Source: Methylococcales bacterium
GTDB lineage: Bacteria > Pseudomonadota > Gammaproteobacteria > Methylococcales > UBA1147
Length of the DNA: 14,503 bases
Direction: 5' to 3'
Assembly: GCA_024958995.1 (NCBI GenBank)
Contig: JANXGZ010000154.1
Location: 1 to 14,503 of the forward strand
The notes under the pieces were generated by a model. The model saw nothing but the letters and a program-made list of their open reading frames with translations, had not been told where the DNA came from and ran no database searches. The translations under genes and the position numbers were made by a program. Of the stretch, positions 5,646 to 12,499 are shown one piece after another; position 1 is the first letter of the stretch; the number at the start of each line of letters is the position of its first letter.

Positions 5646-6902
5646 ATGAGCTCTGGATCTGGTGTTGCGATGCATGGTGTCGGCAAACAAACCCTGGTTA
5701 ATGGAGAAATTGTCGAATCAGTAAAGACTGTTTCTTTGCTGTTTCGTGTCGCAGTGGCACGAGATTCGGCTGGTCAGCAAGACCTGAGCCGTTGCGAAGA
5801 TGCAGAACCGGTGTGTCAGGCGATTTCCGGAAACCGGCTATTGTTGGGCGTGGCGGATGGCCTTGGGGGATACGCCTTGGGGTTTGACAACCGAAGCGGT
5901 GGTCAGATTGCGGCTTCGACTGCAATTGATGCCGCGGTTGATTATTTCAGAGATTCCGATCCTGATGCCGAAGCCGATGCGGAAGCGCTCACCAACTTGG
6001 TGTTCAAACAACTGCGGTACCTGTCGGAAACCAAACTACCACCAAGCCGTGTTCGCGGTACGCTCGGGCGGCACCGATTGGCGACTACTTTGGCCTTGGC
6101 CGTTGTTCATCCGGCCCGGGATTTATTGGTTCGCCGGGTGGAATGTTACTGGATCGGGGATTCAAGAATCTACTTCCTGGGGACCAATGCACTTCGCCAA
6201 TTGAGTCAGGACGATAATCTGACAGGATCGGATGCTTTTCAATCAATTCTGGATCCGCCACCCATGAGCCAGTTTCTTGCGGCAAGCATGGAACGGGAAT
6301 GGCGTCTGAACCTCTGCGAATTTTACCTGGACTGCCCCGGAGTTCTGTTCCTGTGTTCTGATGGTTGTTATTCTGAGTTCGAGAATCCGTGGCAATTCGA
6401 GGCCGGATTGCAGCAAGCGCTGGAGAATAGTGAATCGTGGCATTCATGGATCGAGTGTTTAAGGCTACGGTTCGCGGATGGTTGTTCCGATGATGCTTCG
6501 TGCGCGGTTTTCCCCGTTGGCATGGAGAACTTCAGCGAGTTCAAGCGCTCGAGGCGTAGTAATGCATCGCATGGCTTGTTGGGTCGTTGCATGGCAGCTG
6601 AATCGGCAGCTGATTTAACACCCGAGGAGATCTGGTCGCGGATCTATCAGCCGGTATACGAAACGTTGCCCGGTCGCCTTCCGGGTGATATGGGGGATGG
6701 GTCCTATAAGGATGTGCGGGAAGAAGCCGAAGCCACAGAGCATCCCAGGTTCCTGGTTAGATGGTCCGGTGCTTCGAGACCGTGGGAACTGTTTTTTGCA
6801 TGGTTATTGGGCTTTGTTCTTGCAACTACCCTGAGCGGCCCCATCATGTTCTGGGCGCGTGTTTTCTGGGACGGGTTCAAATCGCTATGGCAAAATATTT
6901 AA
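5646..6902 (+). CDS. PP2C-type Ser/Thr phosphatase with C-terminal membrane segment
   Basis: A 418-residue protein phosphatase of the PP2C (PPM) family, expected to remove phosphate from Ser/Thr of the partner kinase or its targets. The metal-site motifs are all present: ED at 51-52, DGLGG at 71-75, GDSR at 171-174, SDG at 238-240 and the closing DD at 282-283. It therefore looks catalytically intact, with two or three Mn/Mg sites. After a linker (about 290-375), residues 380-405 form a hydrophobic stretch (ELFFAWLLGFVLATTL onward) that is probably a single membrane anchor, with a short tail ending in Trp-Gln-Asn-Ile. The start at 5646 has no strong ribosome site; Met9 (5670) is an alternative. 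Its 3' end overlaps the kinase start by 16 bases, indicating coupling. PP2C identity is firm; targets are unknown. Confidence 0.93.
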   Translation: MSSGSGVAMHGVGKQTLVNGEIVESVKTVSLLFRVAVARDSAGQQDLSRCEDAEPVCQAISGNRLLLGVADGLGGYALGFDNRSGGQIAASTAIDAAVDYFRDSDPDAEADAEALTNLVFKQLRYLSETKLPPSRVRGTLGRHRLATTLALAVVHPARDLLVRRVECYWIGDSRIYFLGTNALRQLSQDDNLTGSDAFQSILDPPPMSQFLAASMEREWRLNLCEFYLDCPGVLFLCSDGCYSEFENPWQFEAGLQQALENSESWHSWIECLRLRFADGCSDDASCAVFPVGMENFSEFKRSRRSNASHGLLGRCMAAESAADLTPEEIWSRIYQPVYETLPGRLPGDMGDGSYKDVREEAEATEHPRFLVRWSGASRPWELFFAWLLGFVLATTLSGPIMFWARVFWDGFKSLWQNI

Positions 6903-8338
6903 CCGCCGGCACCATGCTGAATGGCTATACCTTAATTGCCGATATGACAACTTCGGATGCCGGTACGTCAATGTGGACATTCGTCAGTAAAGATGGAAGC
7001 GATTATTTTTTGAAATGTTACCTGACCCCGGTTTATCCAGACACAGGTGGACTGGGATCGAATCCGGCCAAGGAACGCAAGCGGGATCGATGTCGGGCGT
7101 TCGAGTTTCGAATGGAAGTCGTGGAATTAATGCTGAGCAGACGTGGAGATAGTTGTTTTCTTGTGCGCGCCATTGATTTTTTCCGGCACAACGGAAATTA
7201 TTTCAAGGTAACCAGGAAGGTGGATTCCCGGAAAGTGGATGTATCAATCCTGCCAGAGAGCAACCAAATGTTGGTTCTGCTGTCGGCATCTTACGCGCTC
7301 AGAAAACTTCATGAATCATCGGGGTTCATACATGCCGACATCAAGCCCCAGAACTTCATGATTCAGCAGTTCGGTGGTGGTTTTGTTGCCAACCTGATTG
7401 ATTTCGATGCCGGCTTTTATGCCGGACATCCTCCGACCCCGGATGAACTTGTGGGCGACCAGCTGTATTCGGCGCCTGAGCTGATCGAATGGGTGCTGGG
7501 TGAGGATGGAGAAAAAATGGACCGTCACCCTGCCTTGTCACAGGCTCTGGATATATTTTCTCTGGGGCTTACGTTTTGTGAATACCTGACCGGAAGTCTG
7601 CCTCTCTATCCGTCAGATCATGCTTATCCTGGAGAAGCCGTTCTCGATGGCATTCCACTCAAGTGGCCGGAACCGACACGTGCCGGACTGGCGCCGGTCA
7701 TGTTGCTGGTTAAGAGAATGCTGGACAGAAATGCTCGGAAACGACCTTCATCAAGGGAGGTACATGAGGAGCTTAGAAGGTTCAACCAGGAACATTATGT
7801 AACCGATTCAACCTATGGCCGGCTGACCGGTTCCGTTAACGGTAGAGTCGAAACTGGAAAGAAACCGGTGGGTGACGATGTGAAGCTGCGGAGCACGGTT
7901 GAGGTGTACAAGTCAACCAGTCAACTGCAGGTTCGTGGGTTGAAGGTTTGGGAGCCTGATAAAGATTCCGTGGCCGATAACGGATGGGACCTGGATGGCA
8001 AACCCATGGACCTGAACTTTTGCCGCTGTTCTGTTTGTACCTGGAAGGGCAGTACGCCGCACCGGGATGGCCAGTGCCCCGTTTGCGGCAATGCTGTCGA
8101 GATTCGGATTCGCCTACCAGTAGAACAGGACTTATCGAAAAGGAACGTGCTTTCAGGTCTCAAGACAGACAGCAAGCAAAAACCTTACTTCCCGGGACTC
8201 AATGTGGTTGGTAATTACAGGATCACGGAACGTGAGCTGAAGGTGCTACTGGATGCCGGGAAAGCGATCCGGAAAGGCCTGACCAATTCATTGGCAAAGT
8301 TGGAAGAGTCACGTAACCGGCTGAGACGAAAAGACTAG
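6887..8338 (+). CDS. Ser/Thr protein kinase with C-terminal zinc ribbon (TerY-P triad kinase)
   Basis: A 483-residue eukaryotic-like kinase. In the kinase domain (about 10-300) the likely ATP lysine is K43 (YFLKCYL), the catalytic loop is HADIKPQN at 149-156 and the metal-binding motif is DFDAG at 172-176, with DFD replacing the usual DFG. A SAPE motif (196-199, the APE equivalent) and DIFSLG (222-227) follow. The glycine-rich loop is degenerate. After a linker, a zinc ribbon is formed by CSVC (381-384) and CPVC (397-400), with an extra C379. A basic helical tail ends the protein. I chose ATG 6887, inside the end of the PP2C gene, because the domain begins there; codons upstream to 6761 read through PP2C sequence in another frame. 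This kinase-zinc-ribbon form is the hallmark of TerY-P triads. No membrane segment is seen. Substrates are unknown. Confidence 0.92.
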   Translation: MAKYLTAGTMLNGYTLIADMTTSDAGTSMWTFVSKDGSDYFLKCYLTPVYPDTGGLGSNPAKERKRDRCRAFEFRMEVVELMLSRRGDSCFLVRAIDFFRHNGNYFKVTRKVDSRKVDVSILPESNQMLVLLSASYALRKLHESSGFIHADIKPQNFMIQQFGGGFVANLIDFDAGFYAGHPPTPDELVGDQLYSAPELIEWVLGEDGEKMDRHPALSQALDIFSLGLTFCEYLTGSLPLYPSDHAYPGEAVLDGIPLKWPEPTRAGLAPVMLLVKRMLDRNARKRPSSREVHEELRRFNQEHYVTDSTYGRLTGSVNGRVETGKKPVGDDVKLRSTVEVYKSTSQLQVRGLKVWEPDKDSVADNGWDLDGKPMDLNFCRCSVCTWKGSTPHRDGQCPVCGNAVEIRIRLPVEQDLSKRNVLSGLKTDSKQKPYFPGLNVVGNYRITERELKVLLDAGKAIRKGLTNSLAKLEESRNRLRRKD

Positions 8339-8429
8339 TTAAGTCGCGGGGGTGGCTGATACTGGAATGAGGATTCGGAGGGCAGGGTCTGCCAGGGCAA
8401 GCCGAAGCAAAGCAACCGGGCGATTCAGA

Positions 8430-9431
8430 CTATAGACTTGTTACAGTTTGTTGTGCCAGATCTTCTTGTTCCTGAGGGTTCGGCTTGTGGGAAACGGCAA
8501 GAGGAGTTCCGCGCCGTTCCCTGATCACGCTTTCCACTGCTTCCCGATCAAGGTTCAGTATTCCCATGGGGTGCTCGTTTTCGATTCTTGCAAGGGTTTC
8601 TTCCACCGCCTGCTTGTCAGTGATGCTGTTCTCCTCGAGTGGGGGATGTGCTTCCACGTAAAGCATGTCAGCGAACCAACCGATCTTTACCGGTTGATCA
8701 ATGATGTCGACCCGGGTGCCAACCCTGATCCCGGGAAAAAGCTTTTCGATATCTTCCGGATACATCCGGATGCATCCGTGGGAAACGCGCATGCCGATGC
8801 CGTAAGGCTTGTTGGTGCTGTGAATAAGGTATCCCGGGATCCCGAGCCGGATGGCATATCGGCCAAGCGGGTTATCGGGGCCTGGCGGAACCACATTGGG
8901 TAGTGGGTCGCCGTTGATCGCGTGTTCGGCCTTGATCGATTCCGGCGGAGTCCAGGTCGGATCTTTCTTCTTACCGACAACCCGGGTCAACCCAAGAGGC
9001 GTAGTCCAGTCCATACGTCCGATGCTCATGGGGTAGGTCATCACCTTCGAGACTTGGTTCTTGTGAGCTTTCGGAAAATAGTACATTCGCATTTCCGATA
9101 CATTGAGAACGAGGCCCGATCGTCTGGCATCCGGCAGGATATATCGCTTGGGGAGGAATACCAGGGTCTTTTCCCCCGGCAACCATCGGTCTACCCCCGG
9201 ATTGGCGTTGGTGATTTCATTGTTGCCCAGATCGAAATGCCTGGCGATGTCCAGTAGAGTGTCCTCATCGGCCGCGTGGGTATATCCCATGGAACCAATC
9301 AGATCCGAGTCTGCAGGAGGTAGCGTAAAGGTTTCGCAAGCCGCGCTGAAACCAATCGAGTAGAGAAGCAGGATCCTGCAGACTGTCATGGACATTGACT
9401 TGATCACCTGATGTTCAACACCCGTTGTCAT
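8430..9431 (-). CDS. L,D-transpeptidase (YkuD/ErfK family) with LysM-like domain, exported
   Basis: A 333-residue periplasmic enzyme of the ErfK/YbiS/YcfS/YnhG type. These crosslink peptidoglycan 3-3 or attach Braun-type lipoprotein, using a catalytic cysteine. Visible: a hydrophobic signal segment (about 18-31) ending SAAC, a poor lipobox, so either a lipoprotein or a normally cleaved signal; a LysM-like domain at about 50-95 (ITNANPGVDRWLPGEKTLVFLP); then the YkuD domain with H204 in LIHSTN and the active-site SHGCIRM with C220. A 75-residue tail follows the domain. I chose ATG at 9431 because GGGGGAAG lies just upstream; the frame is open further, into rdgC. It starts 13 bases after rdgC and is probably co-transcribed with it. 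It is convergent with the kinase gene; the 91 bases between hold a small GGCAG/CTGCC hairpin without a T-run. The exact paralogue cannot be named. Confidence 0.92.
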   Translation of the reverse strand: MTTGVEHQVIKSMSMTVCRILLLYSIGFSAACETFTLPPADSDLIGSMGYTHAADEDTLLDIARHFDLGNNEITNANPGVDRWLPGEKTLVFLPKRYILPDARRSGLVLNVSEMRMYYFPKAHKNQVSKVMTYPMSIGRMDWTTPLGLTRVVGKKKDPTWTPPESIKAEHAINGDPLPNVVPPGPDNPLGRYAIRLGIPGYLIHSTNKPYGIGMRVSHGCIRMYPEDIEKLFPGIRVGTRVDIIDQPVKIGWFADMLYVEAHPPLEENSITDKQAVEETLARIENEHPMGILNLDREAVESVIRERRGTPLAVSHKPNPQEQEDLAQQTVTSL

Positions 9432-9444
9432 GCTCTTCCCCCGG

Positions 9445-10362
9445 TTAATGATTCCTTTGAGGGGCTTCGCCACCGAAAAGTTCGAGAAGCCTGGGCAGGA
9501 ACGACGCAAGCTCCAGGGTCATAATGGCGAAGTGGGCATCGAAAAGATCGCCGCTGGCATCACTGTCAATGTCTTCCGCCTGTTCCTGGATCAGGTCGAG
9601 GAATCGCAGTTTCTTGATGTTCAGGTCTTCGTCGAGTGTGAAGCTGAAGCGGTCATTCCAGGTGAGCCCGAGTTTGATGCATTCTTTTCCGGCATCCATA
9701 TGGGTGTCGATTTCTCTGGAAAACAGATCCTGCCCCCTGTAGCGGACCACGTTCTTTTCCTGCTTTGTGGCACGCAGGTCGCATTCGCTGCCTACCGTTA
9801 AATCCCCGGGACAGTTTTTCTCTGAAAGCCAGCGGGTCATCGTGGTGACTGGCCTTTCCAGGGTTCGAGGGGGGGTAATGGGAAGGCTGCCGAGCGAACG
9901 CCGGAGCAGTCCGGTGAATGCGTCTACGGTGCTGGCGCTTGCGGCATCAATGACCAGCCATTGGCCTCGTGGATCGATGTATCCGTAGGTGCGTCGGCTG
10001 AAACTCAGTGCTCGAGGCAACAATTCGAAGGTGATTTCGTCACGCAGGCCCTCACGTTCCTTTCGGCGGACCTGCCGTTGCTCCTTCTGTTCTAACTCCA
10101 AGATTCGTTCGCCAAGAGTCTCGTTGATTACAGCCGCAGGAAGAACCTTTTCCTCCTTGCAGGCGCACAACATCATGAATCCATTGGCTGTATGGATCCG
10201 GTTTTCGAAGCCTTGGCCGAGAGGGGGAATCCAGCCGATGGTGGATGACTCCAATGCACCGCAGGTACGGAAGTCCAGGGTGGAAAGACGCTGTTCTAGA
10301 TCCGGCTCTAGGAGCTGGAAGGGTTCCGAAAAACGGAAGAGGACTAAATTCTTGAACCACAT
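9445..10362 (-). CDS. rdgC: Recombination-associated protein RdgC
   Basis: RdgC is a ring-shaped, nucleoid-associated DNA-binding protein that in E. coli restrains RecA-promoted exchange and becomes important when replication restart is defective. At 305 residues it matches the usual length of about 300. Family blocks: the N-terminal MWFKNLVLFRF, GWIPPLGQ, then CACKEEKVLPAAVINE, the basic QRQVRRKEREGLRDE segment, the ELLPRALSFSRRTYGYID block, and a C-terminal half with IKKLRFLDLIQEQ. The start ATG 10362 has AAGGA very close upstream. It lies 64 bases after the protease gene but has its own promoter in that gap, and the L,D-transpeptidase gene follows 13 bases later. Confidence 0.96.
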   Translation of the reverse strand: MWFKNLVLFRFSEPFQLLEPDLEQRLSTLDFRTCGALESSTIGWIPPLGQGFENRIHTANGFMMLCACKEEKVLPAAVINETLGERILELEQKEQRQVRRKEREGLRDEITFELLPRALSFSRRTYGYIDPRGQWLVIDAASASTVDAFTGLLRRSLGSLPITPPRTLERPVTTMTRWLSEKNCPGDLTVGSECDLRATKQEKNVVRYRGQDLFSREIDTHMDAGKECIKLGLTWNDRFSFTLDEDLNIKKLRFLDLIQEQAEDIDSDASGDLFDAHFAIMTLELASFLPRLLELFGGEAPQRNH

Positions 10363-10389
10363 GATCCTTGTTTCGTTGGAAAATCGTTC

Positions 10390-10418
10390 ATTATTGCGGC
10401 AATTTTGATAAATGTCAC
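10390..10418 (-). promoter_or_regulatory. Promoter of rdgC
   Basis: On the - strand, GTGACA (10418-10413), a 17-base spacer and AATAAT (10395-10390) each match the sigma70 consensus at five of six bases. Transcription would start about 20 bases before the rdgC ATG. The site lies wholly in the short gap between the protease stop and rdgC, so rdgC need not depend on the upstream gene. Confidence 0.7.
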
Positions 10419-10426
10419 ACGCTCGG

Positions 10427-10951
10427 TCAGAGTTCCTTGAGGGTCAGCCGGTTGGCTCGCTGGATCATTTCCAGGTTCTTGAGGAAATTCATGCCCAGCA
10501 GGACTTCCTGACCTCCCATGTGCGGGTTAACATGACCCTGTAGATTTCGCATTTCGAGGGGACCGAGGGCAACTCGCTCAAGGAAGGTGCTGTAGACGGT
10601 AATTGACCCGTTTGCCGTCATGACCCGATGTGGTATACCGCGCTTTAACCCAAGTTTCCGGGCTACATTCCCTGGAATGCTGATCCGGGTCGCCCCGGTA
10701 TCGACGAGAAAGGTGACGATTTGCCCGTTGATCGTTCCGGACGTGACGTAGTGGCCGAAACGGTTCCTTTTCAGCGTGACCTGCGAAGGGGCATCCGAAC
10801 TGTTGCTTGCCTGCAAGGCAATGTTCGGGTTGTATTGCCTTGCCAGGCGACCTTCGAAGAACAGGGTTAGCATGCCCAGCAATAGTGCCCATGCAGCGTA
10901 GATCATCCATTTTCCGATCTGTCTGCTTTGGGGTGAATCGGTTTGTGGCAT
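10427..10951 (-). CDS. Membrane-anchored retropepsin-like aspartic protease (TIGR02281 type)
   Basis: A 174-residue clan-AA aspartic protease of the bacterial retropepsin-like group. One membrane segment spans about residues 15-32 (WMIYAAWALLLGMLTLFF), followed by a periplasmic domain. The active site is FLVDTGATRISIP with D84-T85-G86; a flap-like region (NGSITVYSTFLERVALG) and the hydrophobic LLGMNFLKNLEM (151-162) complete the single-domain fold, which must dimerise to supply the second aspartate. Family members are conserved in many proteobacteria but their substrates are mostly unknown. It is the first gene of the - strand run protease, rdgC, L,D-transpeptidase. The start ATG 10951 has only a weak CCGGA ribosome site. 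Fold assignment is firm; proteolytic activity is inferred. Confidence 0.88.
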   Translation of the reverse strand: MPQTDSPQSRQIGKWMIYAAWALLLGMLTLFFEGRLARQYNPNIALQASNSSDAPSQVTLKRNRFGHYVTSGTINGQIVTFLVDTGATRISIPGNVARKLGLKRGIPHRVMTANGSITVYSTFLERVALGPLEMRNLQGHVNPHMGGQEVLLGMNFLKNLEMIQRANRLTLKEL

Positions 10952-11356
10952 GTGTCCGGTAATTGCTTTGTCTGGGCGAGTCTTCGGGGAACTGTTCTTT
11001 TGCCAGTCGACTAGTGGCAGGCAATGAAGGCGATCTCTTTACGTCCTTCGGTCTGCCCATTCGCTTGCAGGGGACGACAACCATTCTACAAGTCCCATAC
11101 TAGGGTTTGCCCTGGTTAATGTCCACGACTCCAGGGGCTTGTGCCGAGGTTCGGATCAGCACTGGAACGTGCCGTCAGGGTTTTCTGGCGGGGTGCTTTG
11201 GATCAGATAGAACCTGTTCTTGCAGGGCTTGATATCATCCCTGTTTCAGTATTTTTCCGCTCACTGCGGATCAGCTTTCGATCCGATTGAGCAGTCGGCG
11301 ATGGCCAGAACGCTTCATCCCGTTGTTTTTGCCCCTCGTTTTTTCGAGATCATGTC

Positions 11357-11380
11357 GATCACTCGGCAAACCCGGTGATC
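11357..11380. repeat. Inverted repeat upstream of the small membrane protein gene
   Basis: GATCAC-T-CGG and CCG-GTGATC form nine base pairs with one bulged T around the loop CAAAC. No T-run follows on either strand, so it is not an intrinsic terminator. It lies about 60 bases before the extended -10 promoter and might be an operator or an RNA structure from an upstream transcript. Confidence 0.5.
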
Positions 11381-11436
11381 AAACTGACTGTCGAGAAATC
11401 CGGGCACGGGTATTTCGGTCTGGACCGCCTTTTCGG

Positions 11437-11445
11437 TGCTAGAAT
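11437..11445 (+). promoter_or_regulatory. Extended -10 promoter for the small membrane protein and darP
   Basis: TGCTAGAAT combines the TGn extension with a five-of-six match to TATAAT. The -35 region is poor, as is usual for extended -10 promoters. Transcription would start near 11452, about 30 bases before the ATG at 11481. Confidence 0.6.
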
Positions 11446-11480
11446 TGGGGTATTACGAAACGAGGTGTGGGGTGGGTTTC

Positions 11481-11669
11481 ATGGAGCAACCATCAACTTG
11501 GCAGTTCATTCTCTACGGTGCGGTCGCACTGCTGATCATTTTTTGGTTCAGACCGGGGATAAAGGCTTCACTGGAAAGAAGTAGGGAGGCACAGACCGAC
11601 TGGCCCGGGTTTCTCGTTCCTGTCGTGCTGGTGGTTGCCTTCGTTGTTTTCCTGGTTGCAATGACCTGA
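11481..11669 (+). CDS. Small two-segment inner-membrane protein, function unknown
   Basis: A 62-residue protein starting at ATG 11481, with GGTGGG four bases upstream and a candidate promoter about 35 bases before. Two hydrophobic segments (about residues 9-21, FILYGAVALLIIF, and 44-61, FLVPVVLVVAFVVFLVAM) flank a short charged linker, IKASLERSREAQTDWP, so both ends probably lie on the same side of the membrane. The frame stays open to 11436, but those codons cover the promoter and have no ribosome site. It ends 19 bases before darP and is probably co-transcribed with it. I do not recognise a named family. The strong hydrophobic patterning, start context and operon position support a real gene. 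Confidence 0.75.
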   Translation: MEQPSTWQFILYGAVALLIIFWFRPGIKASLERSREAQTDWPGFLVPVVLVVAFVVFLVAMT

Positions 11670-11688
11670 TGGCGTAGGTTGGTTACGA

Positions 11689-12198
11689 ATGATGGAATCG
11701 GATGAGACTGTAACCCCGGCGGAGGTGAGCAAGACCTGTTTAAAGAAGCAAAGCTCGGATCTTCAGAAACTTGGTCGGACACTCAGCCAGCTATCGCCAA
11801 GAGAATTGGATAGCCTGGAACTTGATCCTGAACTCAGGAGCGCAGTCGACGATGCCCGCAGGATCAGCGGAGGGGGTGCATTGAAGCGCCAGATCAAGTT
11901 TATCGGCGGCTTGCTGCGGGTGATGGATGTTCATCCGGTCCGTGAAAGTTTGGCTGCATTGAAGATGCAGAGCAACCGCGAGGCTCGTCATCACCACCGG
12001 CTGGAAAAATGGCGTGAGCGGCTACTAGAGGATGGCGATGGTGCAATTGGCGGCTTAGTGGACGAAGCACCGACGGTTGACCGACAAAGACTTCGGCAGC
12101 TGGTCAGGAAGGCTAGGACGGAACGTGCTCAGGACAAAGATCCACACGCAACCAGGGCTCTCTACCGTTACTTGAGGGAAGTACTGGAACAAAGCTAG
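11689..12198 (+). CDS. darP: Ribosome biogenesis factor DarP (YjgA, DUF615)
   Basis: A 169-residue helical protein of the YjgA/DUF615 family. In E. coli it binds late 50S precursors and helps maturation of the 23S rRNA peptidyl-transferase region. Signature segments: SSDLQKLGRTLSQLSPRELD near the N-terminus, DARRISGGGALKRQIKFIGGLLR in the middle, the HHHRLEKWRERLLEDGDGAI block, and the C-terminal RQLVRKARTERAQDKDPHATRALYRYLRE. Tandem ATGs at 11689 and 11692 are equivalent start options; neither has a strong ribosome site, consistent with coupling to the small membrane protein gene just upstream. The 3' end meets the - strand DUF4389 gene with a four-base overlap. Confidence 0.95.
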   Translation: MMESDETVTPAEVSKTCLKKQSSDLQKLGRTLSQLSPRELDSLELDPELRSAVDDARRISGGGALKRQIKFIGGLLRVMDVHPVRESLAALKMQSNREARHHHRLEKWRERLLEDGDGAIGGLVDEAPTVDRQRLRQLVRKARTERAQDKDPHATRALYRYLREVLEQS

Positions 12199-12488
12199 TT
12201 CGGGGTGCTGTGGCTGTTCCAGTCGGCGAACGGAAAGGGCATTTCATCCGAGTTGTAGGTGAGAAAAAGCAGGATGTTGTATACGTATGCCGCAAGCGTT
12301 CGGCCTAGTGTCAGTACGTTGGGATTTGCGGAGCCTGTCATCAGGCTGGAAACAACCTGCAGTAGCACAACGGCCCACAACAGGATTCGCACCAGTCCCA
12401 GAATGACTGCGAAGATTAGCATGAAGAAAATTCGTTGCCAGGTTCCAATCTTCTTCAGGTTGGTCTGGACTTCGGTCTGTTCAGCCAA
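12195..12488 (-). CDS. DUF4389 membrane protein, TTG start
   Basis: A 97-residue protein of the DUF4389 family: a short polar N-terminus, then hydrophobic segments at about 18-48 (IFFMLIFAVILGLVRILLWAVVL onward) and about 64-76 (LAAYVYNILLFLT). The tail contains the conserved NSDEMPFPFADW motif that defines the family. Function is unknown. Translation starts at TTG 12488, three bases after the upstream DUF2333 gene, with AGAGG seven bases before it, so the two genes are translationally coupled and their products may work together at the inner membrane. Its TAG stop shares the palindrome CTAG (12195-12198) with the TAG stop of the convergent darP. Confidence 0.9.
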   Translation of the reverse strand: MAEQTEVQTNLKKIGTWQRIFFMLIFAVILGLVRILLWAVVLLQVVSSLMTGSANPNVLTLGRTLAAYVYNILLFLTYNSDEMPFPFADWNSHSTPN

Positions 12489-12499
12489 GATTTAACCTC
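12486..12499 (-). promoter_or_regulatory. Ribosome site and TTG start of the DUF4389 gene
   Basis: On the - strand AGAGG, within the last codons of the DUF2333 gene, is followed after seven bases by TTG (12488-12486). The spacing decides for a non-ATG start and indicates coupling across the DUF2333 stop. Confidence 0.75.

Larger units (their letters stand above)
10952..11480. other. 529-base gene-free divergent region
   Basis: This region separates the - strand protease gene from the + strand small membrane protein gene and must hold promoters in both directions. I find no convincing gene: open frames in it (for example - strand 10578-11084 and + strand 11375-11584) overlap real genes out of frame and have no known motifs. 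It holds the 11357-11380 hairpin, a smaller CGGATC/GATCCG hairpin (11267-11285) and an extended -10 promoter (11437-11445). It is long for this compact genome and could contain a small RNA or a decayed gene, but nothing recognisable remains. Confidence 0.55.

Noticed and set aside
6761..6886. N-terminal extension of the kinase from the ATG at 6761
   Set aside because: These codons are a second frame of the PP2C 3' end. The kinase domain begins naturally at ATG 6887.
8381..8393. Hairpin GGCAG-GGT-CTGCC between the convergent kinase and L,D-transpeptidase genes as a terminator
   Set aside because: The stem is short and no T-run follows on either strand.
10578..11084. - strand open frame of 168 codons overlapping the protease gene
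   Set aside because: It is an out-of-frame shadow of the retropepsin-like gene, with low-complexity Arg/Pro content and no motif.
11375..11584. + strand open frame overlapping the small membrane protein gene
   Set aside because: It is out of frame with the hydrophobic protein, covers the promoter and has no ribosome site.
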